From the NCBI GenBank assembly GCA_965214035.1, contig OZ243932.1, positions 1,178,001 to 1,242,000 on the forward strand: 64,000 nt of DNA, written 5' to 3'. The DNA is from JAJDYQ01 sp965214035 (GTDB lineage Bacteria > Pseudomonadota > Gammaproteobacteria > JAJDYQ01). The position numbers and the translations under genes were made by a program. Positions 9,041 to 17,093 of this stretch are shown piece after piece (position 1 is the stretch's first letter; each line of letters starts with the position of its first letter). A model generated the notes under the pieces. It had not been told where the DNA came from, did not search any database, and was given only the letters and a program-made list of their open reading frames with translations.

Positions 9041-10123
9041 CTAACCGTTATTTTTCTCAAACTCCCGCATAAAATCCACTAGCGTATCCACCCCCTCCTC
9101 CGGCATGGCATTATAGATGCTTGCGCGCATACCACCGACCAGGCGATGGCCCTTTAATGCCAGAAGCCCGGCTTCCTTTGCTGTGGCCAGAAAAACATCA
9201 TCCCGGCTACCGTCACCCACAGTAAAGGGCACATTCATCCAGGAACGGCAATCCGGACGAACAGGATTGGAATAGAAGTCGGATTCATCAATGGTCTCGT
9301 ACAATTTATCGGCCTTACGCTTGTTGACTTCCGCCACAACCCGCAAGCCACCTTGCTCCCTCACCCAGTCAAACACCAGACCCGCCATATACCAACTATA
9401 AGTAGGTGGCGTGTTGAACATGGAACTACTATCAGCCTGTACCTGATAGTTGAGTATCGTTGGTGTATCCGCAATGGCATCACCTATAAGGTCTTCGCGA
9501 ACAACAAGCAGAGTCAATCCGGCCGGACCGACATTCTTCTGTGCTCCCGCATAAATTACCCCATAACGCTCAACCGAAACTGGACGCGACAGGATGGTTG
9601 AAGACATATCAGCCACCAGAGGTACATCACCTGTATCCGGAATCCAGTGAAACTCCACGCCTCCGATAGTCTCATTGGGCGTGTAATGCACATAGGCCGC
9701 ATCGGCATCCAGACTCCAGGCATCCGGGGCAGGAATCTCCATAAAATTCTGCCCGGAAGAATCGGCAGCCAGATTGACTTCGCAATAACGACCGGCTTCA
9801 GCCACCGCTTTTTTGCCCCACATACCGGTCAACAGATAATCAGCGCTGTCCTTGCCGCGCAGCAGATTCATGGGAACAGCGGCAAACTGAGTGGTTGCAC
9901 CGCCCTGCAAAAAAAGCACCCTGTAATTGGAAGGAATTTCCATAATCTCACGCAGTGCAGTCTCGGCATGCTCAGCGATACTCATAAACTCACTTCCACG
10001 GTGACTCATCTCCATGACCGACATGCCGGAACCATTCCAGTCCAGCATCTCGGCCCGGGCCCTCTCGATCACTCTGGTCGGCAACATTGCCGGTCCGGCA
10101 CTAAAGTTATACACCCTGTTCAT
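9041..10123 (-). CDS. serC: Phosphoserine aminotransferase
   Basis: A 360-residue class V PLP aminotransferase. Signatures: YNFSAGPAMLP at the N-terminus, SHRGSEFMSIAEHAE, LFLQGGATTQFAAVPMNLL, YAGAQKNVGPAGLTLLVV with the PLP lysine, and GHRLVGGMRASIYNAMP near the C-terminus. It makes phosphoserine from 3-phosphohydroxypyruvate and can act in pyridoxal phosphate synthesis. Its ATG overlaps the gyrA stop by 4 bases (ATGA), indicating translational coupling. Confidence 0.97.
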   Translation of the reverse strand: MNRVYNFSAGPAMLPTRVIERARAEMLDWNGSGMSVMEMSHRGSEFMSIAEHAETALREIMEIPSNYRVLFLQGGATTQFAAVPMNLLRGKDSADYLLTGMWGKKAVAEAGRYCEVNLAADSSGQNFMEIPAPDAWSLDADAAYVHYTPNETIGGVEFHWIPDTGDVPLVADMSSTILSRPVSVERYGVIYAGAQKNVGPAGLTLLVVREDLIGDAIADTPTILNYQVQADSSSMFNTPPTYSWYMAGLVFDWVREQGGLRVVAEVNKRKADKLYETIDESDFYSNPVRPDCRSWMNVPFTVGDGSRDDVFLATAKEAGLLALKGHRLVGGMRASIYNAMPEEGVDTLVDFMREFEKNNG

Positions 10124-12687
10124 ACAGATTGCTCCTCATCAGATTCCATATTCGTTACTGTGGCATCCAGAGAACCCACTTTCTCCAGGCTAACCAGCAT
10201 TTCATCTTCGCCAAGGCGTATCAGGGTTACGCCGCGGGTATCACGTCCTGTTCGAGGAATTTCATCAACCCGGGTTCTGACCAGCGTCCCACCGCTGCTG
10301 ATCATCATAATCTCATCGCCTTCGCTGACCTGCAGGGCACCAATCGCATTACCATTGCGCTCACTGCACCGAATCGAAAGCACTCCTTGTCCGGCACGGC
10401 CCCGCAAAGGATAGTCTCCGACCAGAGTACGCTTACCGTAACCATTCTCGGTTGCAGTCAGAATATCCCCCTGGTCGCAGACAATCAGTGCATTAACCTC
10501 ATGCTTTTCTGGCAGCTTGATACCCCGAACGCCGCGTGCCGTGCGTCCCATTGGTCGCACATCACTTTCCCGAAAATGGATCGCCTTGCCAGCGCTGGTA
10601 AACAACATAATTTCACGCTTGCCATCGGTTACTGCCACATCGATCAACCGGTCACCCTCAACCAGCTCCAATGCGATCTTGCCGTTAGAGCGTGGTCGCG
10701 CAAACTCCATCAAGGATGTTTTTTTCACCAGACCACTATTGGTCGCCATAAAGACATAACTATCACCACAATACTCACGAATTGGCAGAATGGCATTAAT
10801 CCGTTCACCTTCCTCCAGTGGCAGCAGGTTGACAATCGGCTTGCCCCGCGAGACACGGCTCGCCTGTGGCAACTCAAACACCCTGAGCCAGTAAACCTTG
10901 CCACGGCTGGAAAAGCACAAAATCGTATCGTGCGTATTGGCGACAAACAGCTTATCGAGAAAATCCCCCTGCCTGACACTGGTCGCCGCCTTGCCCTTGC
11001 CTCCGCGCCGCTGAGCCACATAGGCCGTCAATGGCTGAGATTTCGCATAACCCGCATGTGACAGCGTAACAACCACATCCTCCTCGGTAATGAGATCCTC
11101 CATGCTGAGACTCAGACGATCTTCGATAATCTCGGTACGGCGTTCGTCACCATACTCTTCACGAATATCGACCAACTCGGCGCGAATAACCGCCATCAGC
11201 CGATCAGCATCCGAAAGTATCTCCAGGAGATCATTAATTCTGTCCAGCAGTTCCTGATACTCGACCAGTATTTTGTCTTTCTCCAGGCCGGTCAGCTTTT
11301 GCAGACGCATATCAAGAATAGCCTGAGCCTGATTTCTGGAAAGACGGTAGCCACCGTCAGTCAAGCCAAACTCCGGGGGCAAATGTTCCGGACGTGTGGC
11401 ATGAACATCGACCGCCTTAAGCATCTTCACCACCACATCCGACCGCCAGCGCTTTGCCATCAAACCATCACGTGCCTCAGACGGGCTAGAGGATGCCCTG
11501 ATCAAAGCAATCACCTCATTGATATTTTCCAGAGAAACCGCCAGCCCCTCCAGGATATGTGCACGCTCACGCGCCTTGCGCAACTCAAACAGGGTTCGGC
11601 GGATCACGACTTCACGGCGATGCTGGATAAAAGCGGTCAATATATCGGTCAGAGTCACCAGGCGGGGCTGACCATCCAGCAGCGCGACCATATTAATGCC
11701 GAACACACTTTGCAACTGCGTATGCTGGAACAGGTTATTCAACACCACCTCGGCGACCTCACCCCGGCGCAGCTCGATGACCATACGCATACCGTCCTTG
11801 TCGGACTCGTCGCGCAGGGCCGTAATACCCTCAATCTTCTTTTCCCTGACCAGCTCGGCGATCTTTTCCAGCAGGCGCGCCTTGTTGACCTGATAAGGTA
11901 ACTCGGTCACCACAATCAACTGCCTGCCCGAATCATCTCCCTCAACTTCGGTACGGGCGCGCATATAGACCCGCCCGCGACCCGTCATATAAGCCTGACG
12001 AATACCGGCGGCACCATGAATCAAACCGGCCGTTGGGAAATCAGGGCCGGGTATGATTTCCAGCAGCTCATCAACCGTGATGTCCGGATTATCAACAAAT
12101 GCGATACAGCCATTGACGACTTCCGTAAGGTGATGCGGTGGGATATTGGTGGCCATGCCCACGGCAATACCGGAAGAACCATTCACCAGCAGATTGGGCA
12201 CTCTGGAAGGAAGGATGGCCGGTTCCTTTTCCGAACCATCATAGTTCGGCACAAAATCAACGGTTTCCTTATCCAGATCAGCGAGCAGCTCATGGGAGAT
12301 TTTTGCCATGCGCACTTCGGTATAACGCATGGCCGCCGCGGCATCACCATCAACCGAACCAAAATTACCCTGACCGTCAATCAACATATAGCGCATGGAA
12401 AACGGCTGTGCCATACGAACCATTGTGTCATAGACCGCGGAATCGCCATGAGGGTGATACTTGCCGATCACATCACCGACGATACGGGCTGATTTTTTAT
12501 AAGCCTTGTTCCAGTCATTACCGAGCACACTCATGGCATAAAGCACACGGCGATGCACCGGCTTCAGTCCGTCACGCACATCCGGCAGAGCGCGACCAAT
12601 GATGACCGACATAGCATAGTCCAGATAGGACTGACGCATCTCATCTTCGAGATTGACCGGCAAAATTTCTTTGGCAAAATCAGCCAT
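10120..12687 (-). CDS. gyrA: DNA gyrase subunit A
   Basis: An 855-residue type II topoisomerase subunit. The N-terminal breakage-reunion domain carries the catalytic tyrosine at position 122 in AAAMRYTEVRM. The quinolone-resistance region reads HPHGDSAVYDTMVRMAQPF with Ser83 and Asp87 in E. coli numbering, the susceptible state. The C-terminal half has the GyrA beta-pinwheel blades, including the GyrA-box-like QRRGGKGK at the start. It heads the long minus-strand run and is coupled to serC. Confidence 0.97.
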   Translation of the reverse strand: MADFAKEILPVNLEDEMRQSYLDYAMSVIIGRALPDVRDGLKPVHRRVLYAMSVLGNDWNKAYKKSARIVGDVIGKYHPHGDSAVYDTMVRMAQPFSMRYMLIDGQGNFGSVDGDAAAAMRYTEVRMAKISHELLADLDKETVDFVPNYDGSEKEPAILPSRVPNLLVNGSSGIAVGMATNIPPHHLTEVVNGCIAFVDNPDITVDELLEIIPGPDFPTAGLIHGAAGIRQAYMTGRGRVYMRARTEVEGDDSGRQLIVVTELPYQVNKARLLEKIAELVREKKIEGITALRDESDKDGMRMVIELRRGEVAEVVLNNLFQHTQLQSVFGINMVALLDGQPRLVTLTDILTAFIQHRREVVIRRTLFELRKARERAHILEGLAVSLENINEVIALIRASSSPSEARDGLMAKRWRSDVVVKMLKAVDVHATRPEHLPPEFGLTDGGYRLSRNQAQAILDMRLQKLTGLEKDKILVEYQELLDRINDLLEILSDADRLMAVIRAELVDIREEYGDERRTEIIEDRLSLSMEDLITEEDVVVTLSHAGYAKSQPLTAYVAQRRGGKGKAATSVRQGDFLDKLFVANTHDTILCFSSRGKVYWLRVFELPQASRVSRGKPIVNLLPLEEGERINAILPIREYCGDSYVFMATNSGLVKKTSLMEFARPRSNGKIALELVEGDRLIDVAVTDGKREIMLFTSAGKAIHFRESDVRPMGRTARGVRGIKLPEKHEVNALIVCDQGDILTATENGYGKRTLVGDYPLRGRAGQGVLSIRCSERNGNAIGALQVSEGDEIMMISSGGTLVRTRVDEIPRTGRDTRGVTLIRLGEDEMLVSLEKVGSLDATVTNMESDEEQSV

Positions 12688-12730
12688 GGATATTGTGGAA
12701 ACAGCTTCCTTGCTAATCTGTTACATGGAA

Positions 12731-12750
12731 AATGGCGCTTCAGCGCCATT
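12731..12750 (-). terminator. Hairpin upstream of gyrA (terminator-like or 5' UTR stem)
   Basis: An 8-bp perfect stem (AATGGCGC / GCGCCATT) with a 4-base loop is followed on the minus strand by TTCC, giving the short run ATTTTCC. It could end transcription from the upstream NYN gene. If the promoter at 12762-12790 is used, the same hairpin lies at the very 5' end of the gyrA mRNA instead. Confidence 0.45.
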
Positions 12751-12761
12751 CAAACAGACGA

Positions 12762-12790
12762 TTTTAACACATTGCTCCCGGACAGGGCAA
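12762..12790 (-). promoter_or_regulatory. Candidate sigma-70 promoter for the gyrA supraoperon
   Basis: On the minus strand TTGCCC (12785-12790), a 17-base spacer and TTAAAA (12762-12767) lie about 75 bases before the gyrA start. Spacing is ideal and both hexamers are close to consensus. Confidence 0.5.
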
Positions 12791-12890
12791 CATTAAAATC
12801 AAACATTAGAGGCTGAACAGGGCGTGAACAGACCCGTTGAGGCTCTCACATCGAGCCGGATAGTGACTTTCCAGAGATGATCGACCGCTG

Positions 12891-13497
12891 CTATAGCCGC
12901 TGCGACAAATCCAGTGGTGCTACGACACGCTCTACAGCAAGCTCATGTCCGGGACGGGACGGCTCCCTGAAAGTGATCGCCTCGTAGTAGTCATCCAGTG
13001 AAACAAAGACCCCTTTCTCTTCCGCCCACAGACGCATGCGCCTGTTACATGTGTGCCGCCATGACAGAATTTCCACCTTCCAGCCTCTCTTGTACATGCG
13101 CTCCAAGGTACTGTGAAAACCATGGCCCTCGCCATATCCGGCCCCGTCACCGGTCAGCAGCACGACAATACCGGGGTCACCATTATAATCCAGGGCATCT
13201 TCCAGCATTCTAAGCTGCAACCATTGATCAGGCGTCTCCTGCTCGCCTCTCTCTGGAGAACCACGGTCAAACAAGTGGACGACCACCTCCTGATTTTCCA
13301 GACGATTCCACAACAGGCGCAATTCCGGTGGCACAGGCCTTTTCAAGTGGACGGTCAGCATGAGCTAGGCGCAGCAAGTGATCGAAACGTATGCGAATCA
13401 GACTACGGGCACCCGGTGTGCCTTCCCTCTCCTCGGCGAGAGCCTGTGCGCCATGAAATATATTGGAATTATCCCAATAGACAAATACACGACTCAT
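12891..13497 (-). pseudogene. NYN-domain (PIN-like) ribonuclease-type protein, frameshifted
   Basis: Two overlapping frames make one protein. The first, from ATG at 13497, reads MSRVFVYWDNSNIFHGAQ, with the conserved D-N-S-N-I-F of NYN domains, to about LRLAHADRPLEK. The second resumes with VPPELRLLWNRLENQ and continues GIVVLLTGDGAGYGEGHGF, VEILSWRHTCNRRMRLWAEEKGVFVSLDDYY to 12891. The change of frame is near 13330-13340. NYN proteins are predicted metal-dependent RNases; the acidic residues of both halves are present, so only the frameshift breaks it. It could be a real mutation or a sequence error. Confidence 0.75.
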
Positions 13498-13621
13498 GAT
13501 TTTATAATCCGCTCTGAAAATACAGAGTCGGCATGATAGGCCGACCATTCATCCTGTCAAGGCCCAACTTGATCATGCCGGGACTGCCGGCGATCACATG
13601 CGGCCGGGATGGCAGGCAACC

Positions 13622-14836
13622 TTACTGTGCGTCTCGCAACAACTGCAAGGCTTCCAGATAATGCTCGCCATCCCGCCTGGCAGCCTGCAGATACCGGGTC
13701 ACGCTCTTTGCGGCCTGCACATTCTGCCCGCTCAAATACAAAATCTGTGCATACCTGAAATTAAAATCCGGTGGCAGCTCAAAGCCATGCTGCGCACTCA
13801 AGGTCTGGATACTCCCCATCATCACCGCAGCTCCGAAATAATCCTGCGCCTCAACCATTTCCTGCACCCTGCCACGGGCCAGATCGGCCTGTGCGGCCGG
13901 CGACAGACCTGAAACGCCAGCCTGTTTATTCTGATGCTCCCAGTGCGCCCTCAACCAGTCAGTATTATGCGGTGCCTGCCTCAACATTTCCGCCACCGCA
14001 GGGTTGTTCACTGCCTCTTGCCAGGGGATATGATTCTGATCATTGCGTGCGCTGACATCGGCACCTGACGCCAGTAACGCCCGGCTCACCTCTGGATTAT
14101 CGTTATAACGCGCCGCCCCATGCAGAGGAGTTTCATTGCCGCTATCCCGTGCATTGACATCGGCACCGGCCGCCAGCAACAACTGAATCACCTCCAGACT
14201 ATCGTTATAACGCGCCGCCTCATGCAAAGGGGTTTCACGACCACTATCCCTCGCATCGACATCGGCGCCGACCGCCAGCAATACGCTGACTATTGCCGGG
14301 TTTTCGTTATAATAGGCTGCTCCATGCAGAGGGGTCTCACCACGACTATCCTGCGCATTGACATCGGCGCCGGCCGCCAGCAGCGTCCGCACCACTTCGG
14401 GGTTCACGTTATAGCGCACCGCCTCACGCAGGGGAGTGTTACCCTCATAACCCCGCGCATCGACATCAGCGCCTGCCGTCAGTAATGCCTCGACCACCTG
14501 CGGGTTGTTGTTACTCCATGCCGCCCAATGCAGGGGGGTGTTACCGTATCGATTATGACCATGAATATCGGCACCGGCCGCCAGCAATGCCTTGACCACC
14601 TCAGGGTCTTTGCTGTTCCACGCTGCTTCATGCAAAGGAGTGTTATCATAATTATCCCGTGCACTGACATCGGCACCATCTGCCAGCAGTTGCTGTATCT
14701 GTGCCGGCGTCGCAACAGACCACCATTGACCAGCTTTCTCACCTTCGAGGAGAAATCCGACAGCATGCGCCTGATGAAAGCCCGCAAAACATGCGGGCAA
14801 TAAAACAGCAACAAACCAGATTTTCAATACTTTCAT
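13622..14836 (-). CDS. Secreted ankyrin-repeat protein
   Basis: A 404-residue protein with a signal peptide (MKVLKIWFVAVLLPACFAGF, cleavage likely after QAHA). Residues about 40-300 form seven to eight ankyrin units with the TPLHEAAxxN and LLAAGADVxARD motifs. The remaining 100 residues are helical with a TPR-like feel (YFGAAVMMGSIQTL, LSGQNVQAAKSVTRYL). Ankyrins mediate protein contacts; the partner is unknown. The repeats are near-identical at DNA level (see the repeat entry), so the copy number may vary. No catalytic domain is seen. Confidence 0.85.
   Translation of the reverse strand: MKVLKIWFVAVLLPACFAGFHQAHAVGFLLEGEKAGQWWSVATPAQIQQLLADGADVSARDNYDNTPLHEAAWNSKDPEVVKALLAAGADIHGHNRYGNTPLHWAAWSNNNPQVVEALLTAGADVDARGYEGNTPLREAVRYNVNPEVVRTLLAAGADVNAQDSRGETPLHGAAYYNENPAIVSVLLAVGADVDARDSGRETPLHEAARYNDSLEVIQLLLAAGADVNARDSGNETPLHGAARYNDNPEVSRALLASGADVSARNDQNHIPWQEAVNNPAVAEMLRQAPHNTDWLRAHWEHQNKQAGVSGLSPAAQADLARGRVQEMVEAQDYFGAAVMMGSIQTLSAQHGFELPPDFNFRYAQILYLSGQNVQAAKSVTRYLQAARRDGEHYLEALQLLRDAQ
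14044..14700 (-). repeat. Tandem 102-bp repeats encoding ankyrin units
   Basis: The phrase GACATCGGC (or a one-base variant) recurs at 14054, 14156, 14258, 14360, 14462, about 14564 and 14666: seven copies exactly 102 bases (34 codons) apart. Such regularity at DNA level suggests recent unit duplication or gene conversion. Confidence 0.85.
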
Positions 14837-14940
14837 ATCATTTCTCTTAACCGATAAAACCGGTTAATGCAAAGAGACAGTCACCATGGTGAAATTTCTG
14901 TCAGATCGGCAGCCTTAACCACAACTGTCACGCGCATATA

Positions 14941-15160
14941 ATTTTTGGGAATTATATGCTTGACTCCAGCAGATAAGGTATGTACAATTCAGGTATCACT
15001 TGGAGGAATCATCAATGAAAGACAATACCATATTTATGGGATTACTGGATAATTCCGGCCTTGAATCTTTTGATTATTCCTCGATGGTGGTAGTTTATGG
15101 TTCGGCTAGCGGGAAGTTTGGTCAATGGTAATTGGAGTCAAGTATATAATTCCCAAAAAT
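14941..15160. mobile_element. 220-bp MITE with IS1595-type ends
   Basis: The 27-base ends 14941-14967 and 15134-15160 are inverted repeats with one mismatch. The end core GGGAATTATATGCTTGACT is nearly the same as the ends of the complete IS1595-family element at 38028-39834. The element encodes no transposase, so it would be moved in trans. It lies in the 388-base gap between the ankyrin gene and the gene at 15225. No clear target duplication is visible. Confidence 0.75.
15015..15131 (+). CDS. 38-residue ORF inside the MITE, possible transposase N-terminal scrap
   Basis: An ATG preceded by GGAGGA at good spacing opens a 38-codon frame beginning MKDNTIFMGLLDNSGLE. The first nine residues resemble the start of IS110/IS1111-family transposases (KDNTIFVGLD), but the catalytic DEDD residues are absent and the frame soon ends. 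It is either a captured 5' fragment or chance. Confidence 0.3.
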   Translation: MKDNTIFMGLLDNSGLESFDYSSMVVVYGSASGKFGQW

Positions 15161-15224
15161 TTTATACCATCCAGGAAAAAATAATTAATTATTACACTTA
15201 AATCAGTACATAATTTATCAGGCA

Positions 15225-15581
15225 TCACTGAACTATCAAGTAAGCACATGCAACCATGGAAGTAACCGACATCAAAAACGAAACAACAAGCAGGGACTTA
15301 TATTTTTTAATCTGTGCACGTGCCTCCTGTGCTGCACTTTCAGCTTCCAGCATTGCCTTTTGCAGGTTATCTGCCAGTACATGAATTGACTCCGCGTTTT
15401 GTTTTGCTGCCTTCTGAAGCTCTTCTATCTGTTGCGATACAAGCGGGTCAGCCTTTGCCGATTTTGGCTTCAATGTGAAATGCGGAATTGCGGCGGTAGC
15501 TACCTGGGCTACATATGGAGCCAGGGTCTTTATGACTGGAAGAATTTGCACTGGCCCTGAAAACCTCATCAAATAATACAT
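15225..15581 (-). CDS. Small tail-anchored coiled-coil protein, unknown
   Basis: Not recognised. The 118 residues contain a helical, coiled-coil-like stretch (about 45-92, rich in A, E, Q and K: QQIEELQKAAKQNAESIHVL) and one C-terminal hydrophobic segment (SLLVVSFLMSVTSMVACAYL) ending four residues from the stop, so a tail-anchored membrane protein is likely. A second Met at residue 5 is an equally good start. It stands alone between a MITE and an unknown secreted protein. Confidence 0.5.
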   Translation of the reverse strand: MYYLMRFSGPVQILPVIKTLAPYVAQVATAAIPHFTLKPKSAKADPLVSQQIEELQKAAKQNAESIHVLADNLQKAMLEAESAAQEARAQIKKYKSLLVVSFLMSVTSMVACAYLIVQ

Positions 15582-15693
15582 GTGTAATTACATGCCGTCG
15601 TAAAGACACTATTGTGTCTTGCCTGACGACTTCTCTTAAAGACGCCGTACCCCCATCGCCACAAAATAATGAATACCAACTACCCTGCTCCGG

Positions 15694-16179
15694 CTATCTG
15701 GCTTCCACATCCGCACAGCGCAACGGATCATAAGCCTTACCTGCAGCCTTGCGGGCGGCATCAGTGAGCAGCGACTTCCAGCTATCGGTATATTGCAGTA
15801 TTTTCATTCTCAAGTCACGGCATACCTGCATTTCCGGCTTGAATAACCCGGCTTCACGTATTGCGGTAACCCTCTCCCACTCGGCAATTTTATCCCGCCA
15901 GCTATTACCGTAGATGCGCCAGTAAACCCTGTCTCGAATAATACTCTGCCCGGTACGTTGCTGCGGCCAGTGTTGACGCAGTTGCTTATAGAGATCATAG
16001 GTCAGTTCATGCTCCGGATGCGCCATACGACAGGCATAAGACTCAACCGATTGCTTGATATCATTTTCAAACACGACCATCGCCGTCAGTTCAAAGCCGC
16101 TCAGACAAGTCTCCGCAGCGCCCATCTGACCATGCAACAGCAAGATAAGGCCCGGCAGTATTTTACGAAGCGCATACAT
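15694..16179 (-). CDS. Putative secreted protein, unknown
   Basis: Not recognised. The 161 residues start with a signal peptide (MYALRKILPGLILLLHGQMG, likely cleaved after GAA) and have four further cysteines (ETCLSG, SYACRM, QVCRDL, RCADV) that could form two disulfides in the periplasm. It is otherwise alpha-helical and charged. It lies just downstream of kdsA on the same strand (44-base gap) and may be read through from it. Confidence 0.6.
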   Translation of the reverse strand: MYALRKILPGLILLLHGQMGAAETCLSGFELTAMVVFENDIKQSVESYACRMAHPEHELTYDLYKQLRQHWPQQRTGQSIIRDRVYWRIYGNSWRDKIAEWERVTAIREAGLFKPEMQVCRDLRMKILQYTDSWKSLLTDAARKAAGKAYDPLRCADVEAR

Positions 16180-16223
16180 GAAAATACCATGGCAACAGTA
16201 ACCTGACCAACCAGCCAGACACG

Positions 16224-17093
16224 TTAATGCCGGCCTGCTTTTGCGCTCGGCCTGACAAGGCCGGCAGAGTTCTCAATAAACCCGACCGACTTGACGGCAT
16301 TATCCAGCAGCAGCATCGTCTCAAGCAACTCTTTCATCCTTGATAGCGGCCACGCATTCGGACCATCACTGAGTGCCCTGTCGGGTTCAGGATGTGTTTC
16401 CATGAAAACCCCGGCAACACCTGCCGCTATAGCGGCCCGTGCCAGAACCGGCACATGCTCACGCTGACCACCGGAGCAACTACCCTGCCCACCGGGTAAC
16501 TGCACAGAGTGCGTGGCATCAAACACAACCGGACACCCGGTATCACGCATCACCGCCAGCGCACGCATATCAGAAACCAGATTATTATAGCCAAAGGATG
16601 CGCCACGCTCGCAGACCATGATCTGATCGTTGCCAGCCGCTCTGGCCTTATCGACGACATTGCTCATATCCCAGGGCGCGAGAAACTGGCCCTTCTTGAT
16701 ATTGACAGGCCTTCCCTGCCCGGCAACACTCTGAATAAAATTGGTCTGGCGGCACAGAAAGGCCGGAGTCTGCAACACATCAACGACATCAGCGACCTCC
16801 TGTAACGGCGTATCCTCATGCACATCGGTCAGCACCGGCACACCCGTCTGGCGTTTTACCTTATCCAGTATGGTCAGTCCCTGTTCAATACCAGGGCCAC
16901 GAAAACTGCCTGCAGCACTGCGATTGGCCTTGTCGAAAGAAGACTTATATATGAAATGAATTCCAAGCCCGGCAGTCACTTCCTGCAACTGTCCCGCTGT
17001 ATCCAGCGCCAGTTGCTCACTCTCGATAACACACGGCCCTGCGATCAAAAAGAATGGCTGATCGATGCCGACCTGAAAACCACAAAGCTGCAT
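16224..17093 (-). CDS. kdsA: 3-deoxy-8-phosphooctulonate synthase (KDO-8-P synthase)
   Basis: A 289-residue DAHP/KDO8P synthase barrel that condenses PEP with arabinose-5-phosphate for LPS core. Motifs: FLIAGPCVIES, FIYKSSFDKANRSA, GPGIEQGL, LTDVHEDTPLQEVADVVD, FLCRQTNF, KKGQFLAPWDM, CERGASFGYNNLVSDMRAL, FDATHSVQLPGG and METHPEPDRALSDGPNAWPL. The asparagine in KANRS is typical of the metal-independent class. Its ATG overlaps the pyrG stop by one base, the common pyrG-kdsA pairing; eno is not downstream here. Confidence 0.96.
   Translation of the reverse strand: MQLCGFQVGIDQPFFLIAGPCVIESEQLALDTAGQLQEVTAGLGIHFIYKSSFDKANRSAAGSFRGPGIEQGLTILDKVKRQTGVPVLTDVHEDTPLQEVADVVDVLQTPAFLCRQTNFIQSVAGQGRPVNIKKGQFLAPWDMSNVVDKARAAGNDQIMVCERGASFGYNNLVSDMRALAVMRDTGCPVVFDATHSVQLPGGQGSCSGGQREHVPVLARAAIAAGVAGVFMETHPEPDRALSDGPNAWPLSRMKELLETMLLLDNAVKSVGFIENSAGLVRPSAKAGRH

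Noticed and set aside
10129..12602. Several plus-strand frames over gyrA
   Set aside because: Shadows of gyrA codons on the other strand.
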